From Paludibacteraceae bacterium (GTDB lineage Bacteria > Bacteroidota > Bacteroidia > Bacteroidales > Paludibacteraceae), in contig JAGCQO010000218.1 of NCBI GenBank assembly GCA_017965125.1, positions 1 through 8,031 on the forward strand: a DNA stretch of 8,031 nt, read 5' to 3'. Made by a program: the position numbers and the translations under genes. The notes beneath the pieces are model-generated. The model worked only from the letters and a program-made list of their open reading frames with translations, was not told the origin of the DNA and ran no database searches. This document shows positions 6,973-8,031 of the stretch, piece after piece; the stretch's first letter is position 1, and every line of letters begins with the position of its first letter.

Positions 6973-7128
6973 GGGAATAAGTTCAAGCAAGCCTTGATAG
7001 GCAGACAATCACCACTAATGATGTTAATGCTCGCACTCCAAAAGGTGTGAGCTAATCTATGTGGTGAAGGGTTTCGCTCCGAGGCTTTCCTTGAACGTGA
7101 TAGGTCGGTTCACGCCTTTCTTATTTCC
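6973..7128 (+). ncRNA. Candidate structured RNA (methyltransferase leader or separate small RNA)
   Basis: This fold was found by eye. The closing stem P1 pairs 6973-6981 with 7120-7128 (9 bp, one G.U). Inside it, P2 pairs TTCAAG (6982-6987) with CTTGAA (7090-7095). P2 encloses hairpin a (GCCT-TGAT-AGGC, 6991-7002), hairpin b (TCACCAC 7009-7015 with GTGGTGA 7061-7067, then GCTCGCAC 7029-7036 with GTGTGAGC 7045-7052) and hairpin c (7071-7076 with 7080-7085). After P2, hairpin P4 pairs CGTGA (7096-7100) with TCACG (7110-7114). All helices are nested and compatible. The four non-Watson-Crick pairs are all G.U on the plus strand, which would be A.C mismatches on the other strand. I recognise no Rfam family. 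Function is unknown; position suggests control of the downstream gene. Confidence 0.5.
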
Positions 7129-7131
7129 TGT

Positions 7132-7164
7132 TGTGATTGGTAGTCAATGCGCTAATCAATCACA
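7132..7164. promoter_or_regulatory. Inverted repeat directly before the methyltransferase start
   Basis: TGTGATTG (7132-7139) and CAATCACA (7157-7164) are perfect 8-bp inverted arms with a 17-nt centre, and the right arm ends 2 nt before the ATG at 7167. It could be an operator or an RNA hairpin that hides the start codon region. No ribosome binding site is visible, which fits control by structure but is also common in this phylum. Confidence 0.5.
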
Positions 7165-7166
7165 TT

Positions 7167-8031
7167 ATGGCAGGGAATAAGAGTTTGAACGCAGCAATCA
7201 AGGCAAAGGAAGATGAGTTTTATACAGAACTCTCGGATATTGAAAATGAATTACGCCATTATAAAAAGCATTTTAAGGGCAAGGTAGTGCTATGCAACTG
7301 TGATGACCCACGCATCAGCAATTTCTTCCATTATTTCAGTCACAATTTCGAAGCACTTGGACTGAAAAAACTCATAACTACTTGCTACAAGAGCCAGGAA
7401 CGTGACCTTTTCAGCAGCAACGACAGCGAGCGTGCCATTTGGCTCGAGTATAACGGCGACCGCAATGGCAATCGTGTGCCGGACCCGGAAGAGATTGGTA
7501 TTCATTATTTCAATGGCGATGGTGATTTTCGTTCGCCTGAATGTATCGAATTGTTGAAAGAAGCTGATATTGTTGTGACAAATCCTCCTTTCTCGCTTTT
7601 TCGTGAATATGTAGCGCAGCTGATAAAGTACGATAAGAAGTTTGTGATTATAGGGCATCAAAATGCTATTACTTACAAAGAAATATTTCCTTTAATAAAA
7701 GAAAATAAGTTATGGCTTGGGTATGGATTTAAAGCTGGCGCAGGGCATTTCATAAGCAAGTATGAAGATACTGCGACAGCAGGTGACCATCGTGAGGGGA
7801 TGATTCGTGTGTCTGGCGTTACATGGTTTACAAATCTTGAAATACAGAAGCGACACGAAGATTTGATACTTATCAAATCATACACATCTGACGAATATCC
7901 TCATTATGATAATTATAATGCAATCAATGTTGACAAGACGAATGATATTCCGGTGAATTATGATGGTATAATGGGCGTACCGATTACTTTTTTGGACAAA
8001 TATAATCCAAAACAATTTGAAATAGTGGGAA
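7167..8031 (+). CDS. EcoRI-type adenine-specific DNA methyltransferase (3' end outside window)
   Basis: The frame is open for 288 codons and runs off the right edge without a stop. M.EcoRI relatives are about 320-330 residues, so most of the protein is present. It would move a methyl group from S-adenosylmethionine to N6 of adenine in a short DNA site. Family landmarks are EFYTELSDIENELRHYKKHF near the N-terminus (about 16-35), a VVLCNCDDP segment around 39-47, and the catalytic motif IV NPPF at residues 139-142, preceded by ADIVVT and followed by SLFREYV. NAITYKEIFP and a WLGYGF segment come after. The ATG at 7167 is chosen because the frame closes at a TGA (7134-7136) upstream and the conserved N-terminus starts soon after. 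No restriction enzyme gene is seen, so it may be an orphan or may have its partner to the right. Codon use is more AT-rich than in dnaJ. Confidence 0.93.
   Translation, partial: MAGNKSLNAAIKAKEDEFYTELSDIENELRHYKKHFKGKVVLCNCDDPRISNFFHYFSHNFEALGLKKLITTCYKSQERDLFSSNDSERAIWLEYNGDRNGNRVPDPEEIGIHYFNGDGDFRSPECIELLKEADIVVTNPPFSLFREYVAQLIKYDKKFVIIGHQNAITYKEIFPLIKENKLWLGYGFKAGAGHFISKYEDTATAGDHREGMIRVSGVTWFTNLEIQKRHEDLILIKSYTSDEYPHYDNYNAINVDKTNDIPVNYDGIMGVPITFLDKYNPKQFEIVG

Noticed and set aside
6765..6986. Minus-strand 73-codon open frame between the repeats and the folded leader
   Set aside because: There is no recognisable motif and no promoter or ribosome binding site, and it overlaps candidate RNA elements. 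A remnant of a real gene cannot be fully excluded.
7024..7055. CIRCE-like element (TTA ... GCTCGCAC ... GTGTGAGC ... TAA)
   Set aside because: The arm sequences do not match the CIRCE consensus TTAGCACTC/GAGTGCTAA, and it lies before a methyltransferase, not a chaperone operon.
7009..7067. Self-cleaving ribozyme (the stretch CTAATGATG loosely resembles a hammerhead core)
   Set aside because: The required CUGAUGA and GAAA core elements and three-stem arrangement are not present.
6973..7128. Retron-type non-coding RNA, since it is bounded by a 9-bp inverted repeat
   Set aside because: No reverse transcriptase follows; the next gene is a DNA methyltransferase, and there is no long msd-like hairpin.
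1..8031. CRISPR array
   Set aside because: No regularly spaced direct repeats with unique spacers were seen; the repeats at 6443-6761 are irregular palindromes.

Overview
The window looks like chromosomal DNA from a member of the Bacteroidota, probably Bacteroidales-like. Support comes from promoter -7 boxes of the TAnnTTTG type (tRNA-Lys, clpC and mgtC promoters), mostly weak Shine-Dalgarno sequences, a Bacteroidota-style DsbD, and ClpC as the large Clp ATPase. I cannot name the genus from sequence alone.

Layout. Positions 2-865 hold the 3' end of a dsbD-like thiol:disulfide interchange gene that enters from the left. After a 109-nt gap come grpE (975-1550) and dnaJ (1572-2726), co-oriented, 21 nt apart and evidently one operon. 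A perfect bidirectional terminator (2746-2783) separates dnaJ from the converging mgtC/sapB-family gene (2784-3263, minus). Upstream of that, also on the minus strand with its own terminator, is clpC (3414-6056). ClpC, GrpE and DnaJ are all protein quality-control factors: GrpE and DnaJ drive the DnaK folding cycle, and ClpC unfolds substrates for ClpP. Divergent from clpC is a complete tRNA-Lys(CUU) gene (6289-6361) with a promoter on one side and a strong terminator on the other.

The character changes right of the tRNA. Positions 6401-6970 hold no convincing gene but carry two kinds of REP-like palindromic repeat, each present twice. Positions 6973-7128 can be folded by eye into one fully nested multibranched RNA, with a 9-bp closing stem and five internal helices. 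All of its non-Watson-Crick pairs are G.U when read on the plus strand. A second dyad (7132-7164) sits directly before an EcoRI-type adenine-specific DNA methyltransferase gene (7167 to the right edge, truncated), whose product has the NPPF catalytic motif. The left two thirds read as ordinary core chromosome. The segment after tRNA-Lys reads as accessory DNA, and the structured leader of the methyltransferase is the most interesting unexplained item. No integrase, restriction endonuclease or second attachment site is visible, so calling it an island is inference.
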